A stretch of 64,000 bases of DNA from Arthonia radiata (Eukaryota; Ascomycota; Arthoniomycetes; Arthoniales; Arthoniaceae): assembly GCA_002989075.1 (NCBI GenBank), contig PSQN01000016.1, forward strand, positions 2,620,336 to 2,684,335, in the 5' to 3' direction. Below the pieces are notes generated by a model. That model was given only the letters and a program-made list of their open reading frames with translations, was not told the DNA's origin and searched no databases. The translations under genes were made by a program, and so were the position numbers. Shown in pieces: positions 43,720 through 53,580 of this stretch (position 1 is the stretch's first letter; every line of letters starts with the position of its first letter).

Positions 43720-45897
43720 ATGAGCTTCGGAAGCCATCATTTGCTCTACCAATCACTGCCCAAGTGGCGAGATCCGCGAGGTAGGAATGGCGGCTCTGCA
43801 AAATACACGCTGCGTCTTATAACCCTTGCAATCGTGTTTGTGCTACTGGGGCTCTTCGCATCGCAGCTGTACGTATTCTCGAAGGACGAGCCATCGAAGA
43901 GCAGCGTAACATTGGAGACGCCCCCATCGACTTCAAGAAATCGATGGACGGCTCACGATAGCAAGCACGATGACCATGTCAAGCAAGGGCAGCACGATGG
44001 TGCAGGTTCGCCGCCGCAAGCTGGACTCTCAGGCGAAGATGGCCCGCTCCTGTCTCCGTCTGCTTCCCCTGAAGCGCACCTCGACCAGCATCCGTCGTCG
44101 CCCGAAATTTTATATGACTCCAGGCTCAACGGCGAAACATCTAAGCCATGGTACTGGAAAGTCACCTCCAAATTCCGCAGCGGCCACAGTGCCGCTCTCG
44201 CTCCAACCCAGCAACGGCCATCTCATCCATCCAGCCCCCATCTCGCGTCCTCCTACCTAGAAGACGGGTCCCTCCCAAGAGAAGACGTCAACTACCCCAT
44301 GTACACCCACGGCGAGCGTCCCTACCTTGGCAAAGTCACCGTCAACGTCGCCAACTCTGAAGACACGGACAACCACTACGAGCGCGGCCTCCGCACCCAC
44401 GTCACTCAAAACAAACTCCACAACTACGCCATGTTCATCCTACGCTACAGCCTCACCTCGGAAAAAGTGCAGATGTGGTCCAAGCCCGCCTGGCTCCTCT
44501 CCATCATCCTCCGCGAGCTGGCAAAGCCCCCAGCTGAGCGCCTTCAATGGCTCTTCTGGGTTGACGCCGATACCGTCGTTATCAACCCCAAAGTTCCCGT
44601 CGAGGCCTTTCTCCCGCCGGTCGAGTTTAACGATATCCACATCCTCCTCACTAATGATTTCAACGGCCTCAATAATGGCATTTTCCCCATCCGCGTCTGC
44701 ATCTGGTCCATCGACTTCCTCTCCGCCGTGATGGCCTACACGCATTACAACCCAGAGACCCACCTACAATTCCACGAGCAGTCCGCCATGACCGAGCTCC
44801 TCAAGCATCCGAAGTTCAGTGAACACGCCGTCTACGTCCCCCAGCGTTGGTTCAACGCGTACCCCGGCGAGCTGAACGAGACGTCCCAGCCGTATCAGAC
44901 GAAGCACGGCGACATGCTGGTGCACTTTGCGGGATTCGGGGACAAGAAAGAGCGTATGAGCCACTGGTTGCAGCGCGCGGAGCTGCATGATCCGGAGTGG
45001 GAGCTTGAATACAGGTATACCAGCTATCCAAACGAAGTACGAGAATTTTGGGGTGACGTGAGGAGGAAAGGGAAGGACAAGAAGCAGGAAGTGGAGCGGG
45101 TGCAGCATGAGGCGCAGAATCTGATTGAGGATGTAAAGGTGTACTTGAAAGAGTACAAGGAGGACGTGGATTACACGCGAAGGGACAGTATTAAGAGTGC
45201 GACGAGGGCACTACGGACGGTGCTGCAGAAGGAGGCGAAGAAGGAGGATGTCGACTTGATCGCGGGTAAAGTTGAGGGGCTCAAAGAGGCGGCTGAACCG
45301 TTGATCAGTCGTGCACGCAAGGCAAATCACATTCTATACCAAGAAGCACACGGCGTCCTTTTGCGGATCGAAGAAGAGCGGAACGAGATGCCGGACTTGC
45401 CTGGCGCGTTCGAACAGGACAAAGAGCTGCAGACTCAGCTTTCGACGCTGCGGAGGCTGCTCATTGACAATAAGGCCAATCCGCGCTATCTTGAACGGGT
45501 GATATCAGCTGTCAACTCCGCAAGAGACCATTTGAAAAGTAGGGTGGAAGTGGTGAAGAATGAGATGGACGCGAAGAAGCATGGGAAAGAGAACGATGGG
45601 AAGGAGGGTCATCCTGGTAGCGACGATCTCGACGAGATCGACAAGGAGACGACGAAAAAGGAGAAAGAGCAGAGAGAAAAGGCGGAGAAGGAGGCGAAAG
45701 AGAAGCTGGAAAATGAGGAGAAGGAAAAGAAGGGGAAAGACGAGCCCGAGAAGAAAGTGGACGAAGAAAAGAGCGATGATGATCAAGTCAGCGATACGAA
45801 TAGCGAGCACAAGGCTGATGAAGCTGAAGAGGAGGACAGAGCTGAGTACGCTGAGAGCTTTGATGAGCTTTTGGGTAACCAGAGGCAGAAAAATTAG
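43720..45897 (+). CDS. GT34 glycosyltransferase (Mnn10/Mnn11/Gma12 family) with a long charged coiled tail
   Basis: A single exon of 725 residues. It is a type II membrane protein: a short basic N-terminus, a signal anchor (LITLAIVFVLLGLFASQLYVF, about 31-51), a disordered stem, then the catalytic domain. GT34 marks are KVTVNVANSED, LHNYAMFILRYS, WLLSIILREL, and WVDADTVVINP with the DxD motif near 280. NDFNGLNNGIFPIR, FHEQSAMTELL and HFAGFGDKKERM follow. The expected role is alpha-mannosyl or galactosyl transfer in Golgi N-glycan outer chains. The domain ends near residue 430. An extra region of about 290 residues, mostly Glu/Lys coiled coil (EKEQREKAEKEAKEKLE), follows and is not part of the usual family length. 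Confidence 0.9.
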   Translation: MSFGSHHLLYQSLPKWRDPRGRNGGSAKYTLRLITLAIVFVLLGLFASQLYVFSKDEPSKSSVTLETPPSTSRNRWTAHDSKHDDHVKQGQHDGAGSPPQAGLSGEDGPLLSPSASPEAHLDQHPSSPEILYDSRLNGETSKPWYWKVTSKFRSGHSAALAPTQQRPSHPSSPHLASSYLEDGSLPREDVNYPMYTHGERPYLGKVTVNVANSEDTDNHYERGLRTHVTQNKLHNYAMFILRYSLTSEKVQMWSKPAWLLSIILRELAKPPAERLQWLFWVDADTVVINPKVPVEAFLPPVEFNDIHILLTNDFNGLNNGIFPIRVCIWSIDFLSAVMAYTHYNPETHLQFHEQSAMTELLKHPKFSEHAVYVPQRWFNAYPGELNETSQPYQTKHGDMLVHFAGFGDKKERMSHWLQRAELHDPEWELEYRYTSYPNEVREFWGDVRRKGKDKKQEVERVQHEAQNLIEDVKVYLKEYKEDVDYTRRDSIKSATRALRTVLQKEAKKEDVDLIAGKVEGLKEAAEPLISRARKANHILYQEAHGVLLRIEEERNEMPDLPGAFEQDKELQTQLSTLRRLLIDNKANPRYLERVISAVNSARDHLKSRVEVVKNEMDAKKHGKENDGKEGHPGSDDLDEIDKETTKKEKEQREKAEKEAKEKLENEEKEKKGKDEPEKKVDEEKSDDDQVSDTNSEHKADEAEEEDRAEYAESFDELLGNQRQKN

Positions 45898-46034
45898 AGA
45901 GGCAACTGCTAGCGGAACGCTCACCTAGTCACAGACAACCTGAGTGAAAAGGTCAGGAATAACGCATGAGCGTAACGTGATCATGCAAGACGTATTTCTC
46001 ATGAAGCTCGTGCAGCTCGTCTTTCACATCCCCT

Positions 46035-47154
46035 TCACTTACGTCCCGGCCGCTTCGGCCTCGCGAAGCCTCCTCCTCCCCCAGCACCTCCCTCTGGCCT
46101 CCCCGGCTCCAACTCCCGCATCACTTCTCGCTCGCTGATCTCGTCCACACCGCTCACTTCCATCTTCTTGTCCACTTTCACTCCTGCCTCCTTCTCCGCC
46201 ATCATTGGCACAGATCTCGCGCTCGCTGCGTACGTCATCCGCTCTTTCACAGAGCACCCTGCAGGACAGCAATAGATGAACAGCACTTCGCCCGTCGACC
46301 CATGACGGTAGAACGTATAACTCGGCTTCTCGCTCGGTATTAGCGTTACCAGCACGCCAGGATTCGCGTCCTCATGTCTCGACAACAACGTGATCCTCTC
46401 CGTTTGCAAATCGAGGTTCTGCTTCTTGTTAGCGATGTTCCTTACTCTTCACATCAAATTCCCCAGTCTAAAACTCACAAGCACAGCACACCCCCCCTCC
46501 TTCAAACCCCTCAACGCCTCCACAGCCCCCTCATCCGTCGCCATGCTCACACCGCCCGCCACGACATGCCCACCTCGTCTCCCACCAGTCCCCCGACTCT
46601 CCGCCGCCTCCGCCTCTCGAATCCCCTCCAGATTCCGCTCTTCCTCCGTCAACGGCGCGCTCAGACTCCCATGCGCCACTTGCTTCTCCCACCCCGCAGC
46701 CGTCAACTCCGCTTTCATCGTCGCGAACAGCGTATTGCTGAAGTGCTCCGTACCCAGCTCCCGCACGAGCGTGAGCCGCGTAGACGCGAACAGCATCTTC
46801 TGCCGCACGGGCGCGGCGTCGGGGACGTAGGTTATGGCGACACATTGCTCTGAGGAGTCTTGCTTGAGGAGGATGTAGGCGGCTTCGTTGTCTGTGAGGT
46901 GGTTGGAGAGGGCGGGGAGGTCGTCTGTGAATGTGCTGGAGGGGGAGGAGCGCGAGATGGTGGTGGAAGGGATGAGAGTTTCTGATGAGATGATTGCGAG
47001 GAGGCCGCGCTCTGAAGGTGAGGAGAGGAGGGATTTGAAGGCTTGGTGGAGGTCGGCGGAGGCTGTGGGTTGTTAGGGTGTGGAAATATGCGCGGATAGG
47101 GAGGGCAGTGGGTGGCGGAGATGCGGAAAGCGCACCGGATATGCCTGACTGCAT
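46035..47154 (-). CDS. Twinfilin (two ADF-homology domains)
   Basis: Three exons (47154-47136, 47062-46479, 46424-46035) give 330 residues. Twinfilin binds actin monomers and barbed ends and limits filament growth. The start MQSGISAS and residues near SERGLLAIISSETLIPS match the first ADF-H domain. VRQKMLFASTRLTLVREL and FSNTLFATMKAEL continue it. The linker has LTEEERNLEGIREAEA. The second domain has QNLDLQTERITLL, PSYTFYRHG, GEVLFIYCCPAGCSVKERM and MTYAASARS. The C-terminus GGGFARPKRPGRK is the conserved basic tail for capping protein and lipid binding. The gene is convergent with the GT34 gene, 137 bp apart. Confidence 0.92.
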
Positions 47155-47825
47155 TTTGAGATAAAGGCTTATGTGAACGGCGAATTTGATTCGGTGTGGT
47201 GGTGAGAGAAGAGACCCGGGAGGGGCGAGGCCGAGGAAAAAGCTGACTTCAAGAAGAGCGATATATGCTCGAGAGCATTGTCTTTTTTATCTAATCCATT
47301 TCACGCTGTACGCGAACGCGAAATCGTGACGTCTCGAGGTGTAGCAATTTGACGATGCGCCGAATGAGTTGATGGCGGGGCTAAACTTCTTGGCAAAGGG
47401 CTAACTTGCTAGAGGCTTTACTTTAAAGTGGTACCTTGTTTACTTTAAAACAAGAACTTGATTCAACAAATTTGGTATGTTCCCAGCTATCGTGACCTTC
47501 TTCAGCTCACAAACATCATGTCCTGCTGTGTTATATTTACGACTACATGATGGCCGCCATGCCACTATTACTGCTAGCTCGACTCGGGTAGCCCTATCAA
47601 GCCATACTCTATGAACACATTTCTACTTATCAGTACCACAAGTTATAATATTGAGATCAGTCGTGTTCTGATAAAGCTTGAAACTCGTCCTAAATGCGAT
47701 CTGGTACAGTAAGGTCGAAGCGTCGCCATGCTACCAAACTTCTCAACTCTGTATGTTGCCTCGGATTATGTTTTCTACTCTCGCGTGTTCCTTGATTAAC
47801 CAACAGGTTGAGCAATTCCTCCGTT
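47155..47825. other. Intergenic, border of accessory segment
   Basis: 671 bp. The right part should include the twinfilin promoter. The stretch around 47390-47470 has AAAG/TTTAAA words and lower GC. No gene was recognised. Confidence 0.35.
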
Positions 47826-48335
47826 TTATAATCTGGACCGAAGAAGTGAACAGTGCAATTTGTCGAGTACCCAGCGGGATGTGCTGGGCAGCTTAAGAAC
47901 GTCCCAAGCTTGAGTAATAGCCCTGCTTCTCTTCCTCTTGACGTTCTTTTCTATTCTAAGCAACTCACCATCGCGGCCCCTCAGCTCAAGATCAAAACAG
48001 CGTTCCCGAGGATTCCTTGTACGAAGTGTAAGCAATTGCATGTTCAACCAGGTCTTTCCCCATAGCTTTAAATACTTCACTATCACGGCTTCGAGCCTTT
48101 GTCCAGGTTGCGCGCTCTGAAACTTATCCGCTACCTCCTGAGCAGCTGCAGCTTGACCATTGTGATCCCAGCCATCGAGTCGGTCACCTTTATACTCCAC
48201 GCGTAAATCACGCGTTGTTATTTGTTTCAGGACTCCACCCTTCATCTTGCCAATGACCCTCACTTCACTGACATCTGCAATAGCTTTTCTCGTCCCGAAG
48301 CTTTGATCGTTCGTCATACCACCGCAGCCTGTCAA
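47826..48335 (-). CDS. Hypothetical protein, related to the gene at 49.4-50.3 kb
   Basis: An intact frame of 169 codons; additional exons are possible. No known domain. It shares the block FDLELRGRDGELLRIEKNVKR with the neighbouring gene (FDLELRGHGDEVVRTEKNIKR; about 14 of 21 identical). An upstream region also looks similar (EVRVIGKMKGGVLKQI versus EILADGNVEDRRGHIKAI). The presence of a divergent relative in the same segment supports it being a real gene or a recent relic of one. The start is uncertain (ATG at 48335 or 48317). Confidence 0.5.
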   Translation of the reverse strand: MTGCGGMTNDQSFGTRKAIADVSEVRVIGKMKGGVLKQITTRDLRVEYKGDRLDGWDHNGQAAAAQEVADKFQSAQPGQRLEAVIVKYLKLWGKTWLNMQLLTLRTRNPRERCFDLELRGRDGELLRIEKNVKRKRSRAITQAWDVLKLPSTSRWVLDKLHCSLLRSRL

Positions 48336-48965
48336 GTTCCCCCTTTACTGATCCAAAACTAACGATCCAAGGACGTGCAATGCACTTTTACCAAATGACT
48401 GGCCGGCAAAGTCGAAGACTTATCGCCTAAGCACACATCGAACGAGCTACTTATATAGCATACAGGGAAAACGGAATTCATCGCGTCATTGAGCCAATGT
48501 AGGCCAGCCGTTTTATTTTACTCTCGTAGCGGTTGCAGGCCATGTGGTCATGTCGATGGGCTTTTTCGAGCGTATTGCGCGAGCCGTGACGTGGCTCCCG
48601 CTTCACAGAGCCTTTGTCTGTACTCCTCGCTGAGAGAGGAAATGCTTGATAGTTGCCGGAGATATGTCTTTAGTATTGATACCTGATTCGAAAACTGACG
48701 ACACATTCTTCTCCATTGAGCGCGTTGTCTGCGTGGGTGTCTGGCACGTCTGGGTGCGAGTTGAGCGGTGGGAATTCCCAAAGCAGTATCTCATGATACC
48801 CGTCTCTCGAAATAACCGTGCACCGGTGTCTTTCCTTTGCAACTTCCGCTACATCTTCCGAGGAGGCTCGTCTAACGGACATGCAACGTGTTCCATGTGG
48901 GGCGATGGGTAATTGCCCTTTGATCATACTCTCGTCATTTTCAGCACAGACACGCTCTCGCGATC
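48336..48965. other. Intergenic
   Basis: 630 bp between divergent ORFs. Several overlapping short frames, none with recognisable features. Confidence 0.35.
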
Positions 48966-49226
48966 ATGTCGACTAAAAAAGAGAAGCTCAAAAACATCGA
49001 GGACAAGATAAAAGAGCTCGAAGAAGAGATTGAAGACCTGGCTCTTACAGTGGAAGCATGCGCGACCAACTATTATGCCACAAATAACAAGCAGCAGAAG
49101 GCCCGCATGAAGAGGGACGAGGAGAGGTGCAAGCGAGACATACGTAGTAAGAGAGGCGAGATCAGCAACCTGGAACAGGAGCGCGATGATGTTGCCATGG
49201 AACCCGAGCGGAGTGGCACTTCTTGA
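48966..49226 (+). CDS. Small coiled-coil protein
   Basis: A frame of 86 codons with strong heptad character over residues 4-75 (KEKLKNIEDKIKELEEEIED, then RDIRSKRGEISNLEQERDDV). It is highly charged and has no other domain. The ATG has an A at -3 (ATCATGTC). It starts 631 bp from the divergent hypothetical gene at 47.8 kb. The function is unknown. Such length and composition could also be an exon of a larger gene. Confidence 0.5.
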   Translation: MSTKKEKLKNIEDKIKELEEEIEDLALTVEACATNYYATNNKQQKARMKRDEERCKRDIRSKRGEISNLEQERDDVAMEPERSGTS

Positions 49227-49393
49227 AGCATTCGGCAAGCGAAGAGCGAGATTGTCTCCTATATCTGGGGAGGAACTGGCGCGCTGATGGGCTAAAGATC
49301 ATTGCCAACGCAGCCACATCGTCTGCGTAGCCACGACCGTCTGAGAAGCAGCTACCCGAGCTGCCATGGTTTAAATCTCCTCAAAGAGTGCTG

Positions 49394-50317
49394 TCAAGCC
49401 TGAGCACCTTTTCCCGGCTCAACTGGTGCCTTCTTCTTGCCACCTGGCCCTGCCGACAGCCGGGTGTTTGGTTTGCCAGTCGAACCTGGTACACGAAGGC
49501 GCGGCTTGCGGGAGCGAGGAATGCGGCCATTCCTGGTCCTCGCCGACCTGCGTGAAGAATTCCGAAAGACGTTGCGCAGCTTACTGATACCTAAGTAGCG
49601 GCCAAACCCCGCCGTGTTCATCCTCTTTATGTTCTTTTCTGTCCTGACGACCTCGTCGCCATGGCCTCGTAACTCGAGGTCGAACGCGTGCCTACGCAGA
49701 TTGCTGCATATAGTCTGATCAGCACCCACGACACGCGCCTTATGAACGATGAACAGCCTGGGCTGCAATAGGACCGTTTACCTGTCGACGACACTCACAA
49801 GCTCTTCGTTAGGGTGTTCCTGTCGGCATTTTGCGGTTACCTTGACAATCGCTTTGATGTGGCCTCGACGATCCTCGACGTTTCCATCAGCAAGAATCCT
49901 AAGAGGCGCAAGACGCACCCGAGGACTTACTCAGCTCTTGTAGTTCTTGGCTTGGTACTCCTTCTGCAGGTCCGCCTGCGAAGTTTGGCGTCTGATACCA
50001 TCGTTCAGTTCGCCCGTAGGTCGAAGCTCGGTCCCGTCCCGGCACTTGTGCGATTGGTGCTCTTTTGAATTCTTTGGTTCTTCGGGTAAAGGTGTCAGGG
50101 TGTCCTCTGAGTCTAATATCATTGCAATATCTTCTTCCACAGAGTAGATCGTGGTCAAGGTACGGTATAGTGCAAGATGATGTGCTTTTTGGTTATATCT
50201 GAGATTGTTATGCAGAAAGAGGTGCTGCTTAAATGTACGGTGGCCTCTAGAGAACACGATCTCGCCTTGTATTCCCTCTATAGATGACAGCATACGAGAC
50301 GTCTCTTTGAAGATCAA
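49394..50317 (-). CDS. Hypothetical protein, three exons, related to the gene at 47.8 kb
   Basis: Exons 50317-49959, 49898-49799 and 49714-49394 give 260 codons (259 residues) with correct phases. The first intron is 60 nt and contains an in-frame TGA, so the raw frame looks stopped. The protein has an acidic middle (DSEDTLTPLPEEPKNSKEH). Then QADLQKEILADGNVEDRRG and TAKCRQEHPNEEL lead to the shared block FDLELRGHGDEVVRTEKNIKR. The C-terminus is basic, with SRRSARTRNGRIPRSRKPRL and a Gly/Lys/Pro tail. No known domain. It is related to the 47.8-kb gene and next to a coiled-coil fragment on the plus strand. Confidence 0.55.
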
Positions 50318-50373
50318 CCAAGAGCTTCAGCTGGCCTTTCGTGTTTCCTATGACAGTGAACAGCAACATGTAG

Positions 50374-50613
50374 CAAAGCTACCCGAGAGTCGACTGGCTC
50401 GAGCGCATCGACGACCGGCTCGGTGATCTCTGGGAGCGGCAGGAGTACCTGGAGGAGATGGGAAATTCGCTACAGACATACGTCGAGACGTACCGGAACG
50501 CGAGCGCGGCGACGCTGCGCTCGTATCAACGGCAGTTGGAGCAGGTGCAGAATGAGATGACGGATGTGCAATGGGAGACTACAGATAAGGAGATGGAAAA
50601 AACTTGCCTTTGA
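50374..50613 (+). pseudogene. Coiled-coil gene fragment with probable frameshift
   Basis: An open frame of 79 codons with no ATG at its head; a possible splice acceptor (ACATGTAG) precedes it. It contains VDWLERIDDRLGDLWERQEY and LRSYQRQLEQVQNEMTDVQW, clear heptad sequence. It ends in TGA soon after a run of six A at 50597-50602. In another frame the same charged character continues (LPLREKNDLRDEYRGLRE) to a stop near 50660. This suggests a frameshift in the A run or a missed splice. No first exon was found. Confidence 0.4.
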
Positions 50614-51238
50614 GGGAGAAGAATGACCTGCGCGATGAGTATCGAGGCTTGCGCGAGTAATATGGCCTTTGGACGATGGAGAGATGTTTCGTGGTGGTTG
50701 ATGCTGTGAGATCAACCAGCTTAGGCGTGTCTCGTTACGTATTTGAGGATACACATTTTATATATGCCATGGTTATCGTCGCTTTAAGATACACCTGAAG
50801 CCTCCGTCTACATACGACACCCATCCGCGCCGGTGACACCGACTCATAGTAATGCATCTTCAGTATTGGGTCCTTGAGGTTGTCTAGCCCCCTGCCAGGA
50901 CCTACTTAGTTCATGGCCTAAAATCATAGTTTTCGTATGAGTATACGCGCCGTGACATGAGCGAAACCTGCCTAGGCCTCAAGAGAATACCGAATGGAAT
51001 CGCAGGCGAAGAGGAACCATATAAAAGCTTGGCATCCAAGAACGCGTGGGGTAGGGGTCTTGAGCCTCGAGTCATTGCCGTCAACATGACGCACGATTCT
51101 CGGATCAAAGCATGCAAGCAGTGAAAGCGTAATACTTTGGTGCAAGCTAGATCTATACAGACTCATTTGCTCTTGTACTCTGCGCAGTCCGCATTTGCAC
51201 CGCATCAGACACCGCAGTTCAAGGTCTCAAACAGTGAC
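50614..51238. other. Intergenic
   Basis: 625 bp with the tail of the coiled-coil fragment at the left and the isochorismatase-family promoter at the right. No other gene was recognised. Confidence 0.4.
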
Positions 51239-51937
51239 ATGACGGCGCGGCGCTTAAGTACACACTTTCATCTGCTACACAACTACACAAAAGTAGCCCA
51301 CGACTAACCCACTCCAGAAAACCCAGTCCTCTTCCTCTGCGACCTCCAAGAGAAGTTCCGCCCCGCCATCCACCGCTTCGACACCGTCCTCGCCACCTCG
51401 CACAAGCTCCTGCGGTTCGCACATGCCCTCCAGATCCCCATCATAGCCACAACACAACAGCGCGCCAAGCTCGGCGAGACATGTACAGAGCTCGAACTGT
51501 CGAAATACACGTTAACAGCGGATGTGGACAAAACCGCCTTCTCGATGTGGGTGCCCGACGTCACCGCCGCGCTGAAAAAGCTGCCGCGCCGTGATATCGA
51601 TCCAGGGAAAGACACGAGTATGAAGCGTGGGCCGTTCGATATTGTGATCATTGGTATTGAGACGCACATCTGTGTGCTGCAGACGGCGCTGGACGCGCTA
51701 AAAGATGGGAATCGGGTGTGGGTCGTGCAGGACGGCGTGAGCAGTTGTAATGAGGAGGAGCGGCCGGTTGCGCTGGCGCGGTTGCGGCAGGAGGGCGCGC
51801 GGGTGACGACGAGTGAGAGTTTGATGTATGAGATTCTGGGGGATGCGGGGGATCCCAATTTTAAGGATATGTTGGGGATCGTGCGGGATACGAAGGAGAG
51901 TACGAGGGATGGGTTGAAGGCGTTGGCTGCGCTGTAG
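51239..51937 (+). CDS. Isochorismatase-family cysteine hydrolase
   Basis: Two exons (51239-51257 and 51318-51937; 60-nt intron with GACTAAC branch) give 212 residues. The exon-1 ATG is needed to complete the first strand (NPVLFLCDLQEKF). The catalytic triad is visible: Asp15 in LCDLQ, Lys78 in DVDKTAF, Cys125 in GIETHICVLQTALDAL. This matches YcaC/ISOC-type hydrolases, often mitochondrial or cytosolic with unknown substrate. The tail has LYEILGDAG-like sequence (LMYEILGDAGDPNFKDM). The stop codon is 28 bp from that of the convergent Tcd gene, so transcripts probably overlap. Confidence 0.92.
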
Positions 51938-51965
51938 GGTCTTGATGTGTGAGGTTAAGGGTATG

Positions 51966-53580
51966 TCATCGGTATTGGGAGAAGTGCTGCTCATCGGCCA
52001 TCCGCTTTTGGACGCGCTCAATCACTTCGTTCGAATAGACATCTTCAGGTGTCTTATCACTTTTCAAGACTTCTTTCTCGTGCTTGGCGGCTTCTTCTTT
52101 CGTCATACAGACGAGGTCGTTTAGGTTGAGCTTTGCGGCTTTCTGACCGTCGTATGATTGATCGATGAAGTCAGGTTCGGCATCGAGACGCCAGCGAGTC
52201 AACACCAGTCGTGTTGGTACACCGCTGATGACGCTTTTGCCCCGATAGATCTCTTCCACTAGGTACGCCACATCTTCTATTGCAACTGGTATTTTCAGAC
52301 CTCTAGCGTCCTCCCCCTTGAATCGCGTTAATCGCTCTTCGAGGCCTTGCAGGTTTTGTAGGATGGTGTCGTATGTTTTGTCTCTGTACTTGGATGGCAG
52401 GTATTCCTGCGGGTATCCGCTAAGTTCTAGCATAATATGATTAGCAACACAGAGACCGAACATAGCGGGCATCGTGCCAAGGACAGGTAGTATGCGGATG
52501 CGAAAGTCCTGCATCACACTGAGGTCTTTTACATTCCCTTTGGAGATTTCATCTTCGGGCAACGGCATGAGTTGCGCTTTGTCTGGTGAAGACTTTTCTG
52601 TAGAGAATACGACTGGGATGCCGGTGCCAACACCGAGTAGCTTAAGTCGTCGCCGAGTAGCTCTCGAAAGATGGTCATCTGTACTTGCAGAGATGTCTCC
52701 GATGATAATGCGTGTTGGATCGCTCTTGCATCCTGCGCCCATTGAGGAGATTACAGGAAGGTCGTGTTGGTGGCAGTAGTGCAGCAGGTCGACCTTGCTG
52801 TCGATGTTATCGATAGCGTCTACAATGTAATCCGGCTTCTTGCCATCCCACAATGCGAGCTGCTCACTTGCAACACCTTTCGAGAAGAGTTCATTCTTAC
52901 AGTCAAACTTGACCCACGGCGTGATCTGCTCCAGTCTTTTGCGAATGCATTGAACCTTTGGTGTACCGACATCTGCAAGCGTTGCAAGCGAGTGCCTGTT
53001 TAGTGAAGAGAGCGTGACCTGATCAAAGTCTACGAGACGTATGTGAGATACACCCGACCGAGCCAGAGCTGCGGCTGCGTGTGAACCCACACCTCCGCAC
53101 CCGACAATGATGATGAAGGCGGCTCGTACACGGGCAAGACCTTCATCTCTCAAGAAAACGCGATTGCGCGCTAGTTGCTCAAGTATCAAGTCATCGTTAT
53201 AGTCGCCTGCCCTGGCTCTTGCTGCAAGTGCTGCGCTTCTTTCGTCTTCTTTGCTCGTATCTGGTACAACAGTCCCAGTCTGCTTGACCTTAGGCTCTGG
53301 TGATGTTCCAAGTTTAGTTTGCTTCACTGAGTCAGTCAGTCAGTATAGGCACACTTGTGAACCTCAAGAGGCCTACCTTGTTGCTGATGGGGTTTTGCAG
53401 GAGCTCTGGGATATGCGCTTTCAGCGACCTAGCTCGCTCCTCCTGGGCGAGAGCCTGGTAGGCCAGTAGCGCAGCCGCAGTCGCAGAGGCCGAGACGACT
53501 GCTGTGCCAGCGGACTGTATCCTGCGAGATGATACGAGGGCGGACACCCATGCTGAGAGAGAGTCTACGTAGGTCGACAT
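51966..53580 (-). CDS. tRNA threonylcarbamoyladenosine dehydratase (Tcd1/Tcd2, TcdA family)
   Basis: Two exons (53580-53377 and 53321-51966) give 519 residues. The enzyme uses ATP to cyclise t6A at position 37 of ANN-decoding tRNAs to ct6A. In yeast, Tcd1 and Tcd2 sit at the mitochondrial outer membrane. Exon 1 encodes a Ser/Ala-rich probable membrane segment (SAGTAVVSASATAAALLAYQ). The E1-like domain begins FIIIVGCGGVGSHAAAALA near residue 138 and includes LVDFDQVTLSSLNRHSLAT, DYIVDAIDNIDSKVDLLHYC and SSMGAGCKSDPT. The family's C-terminal region continues to the stop. The intron spans 53322-53376 and ends in GTCAGTCAGTCAG-type repeats; acceptor AAG at 53322-53324 keeps frame. Confidence 0.93.

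Noticed and set aside
53325-53345. GTCA tandem repeat as a regulatory element
   Set aside because: It is a short run inside the Tcd intron, near the splice acceptor, with no sign of function.
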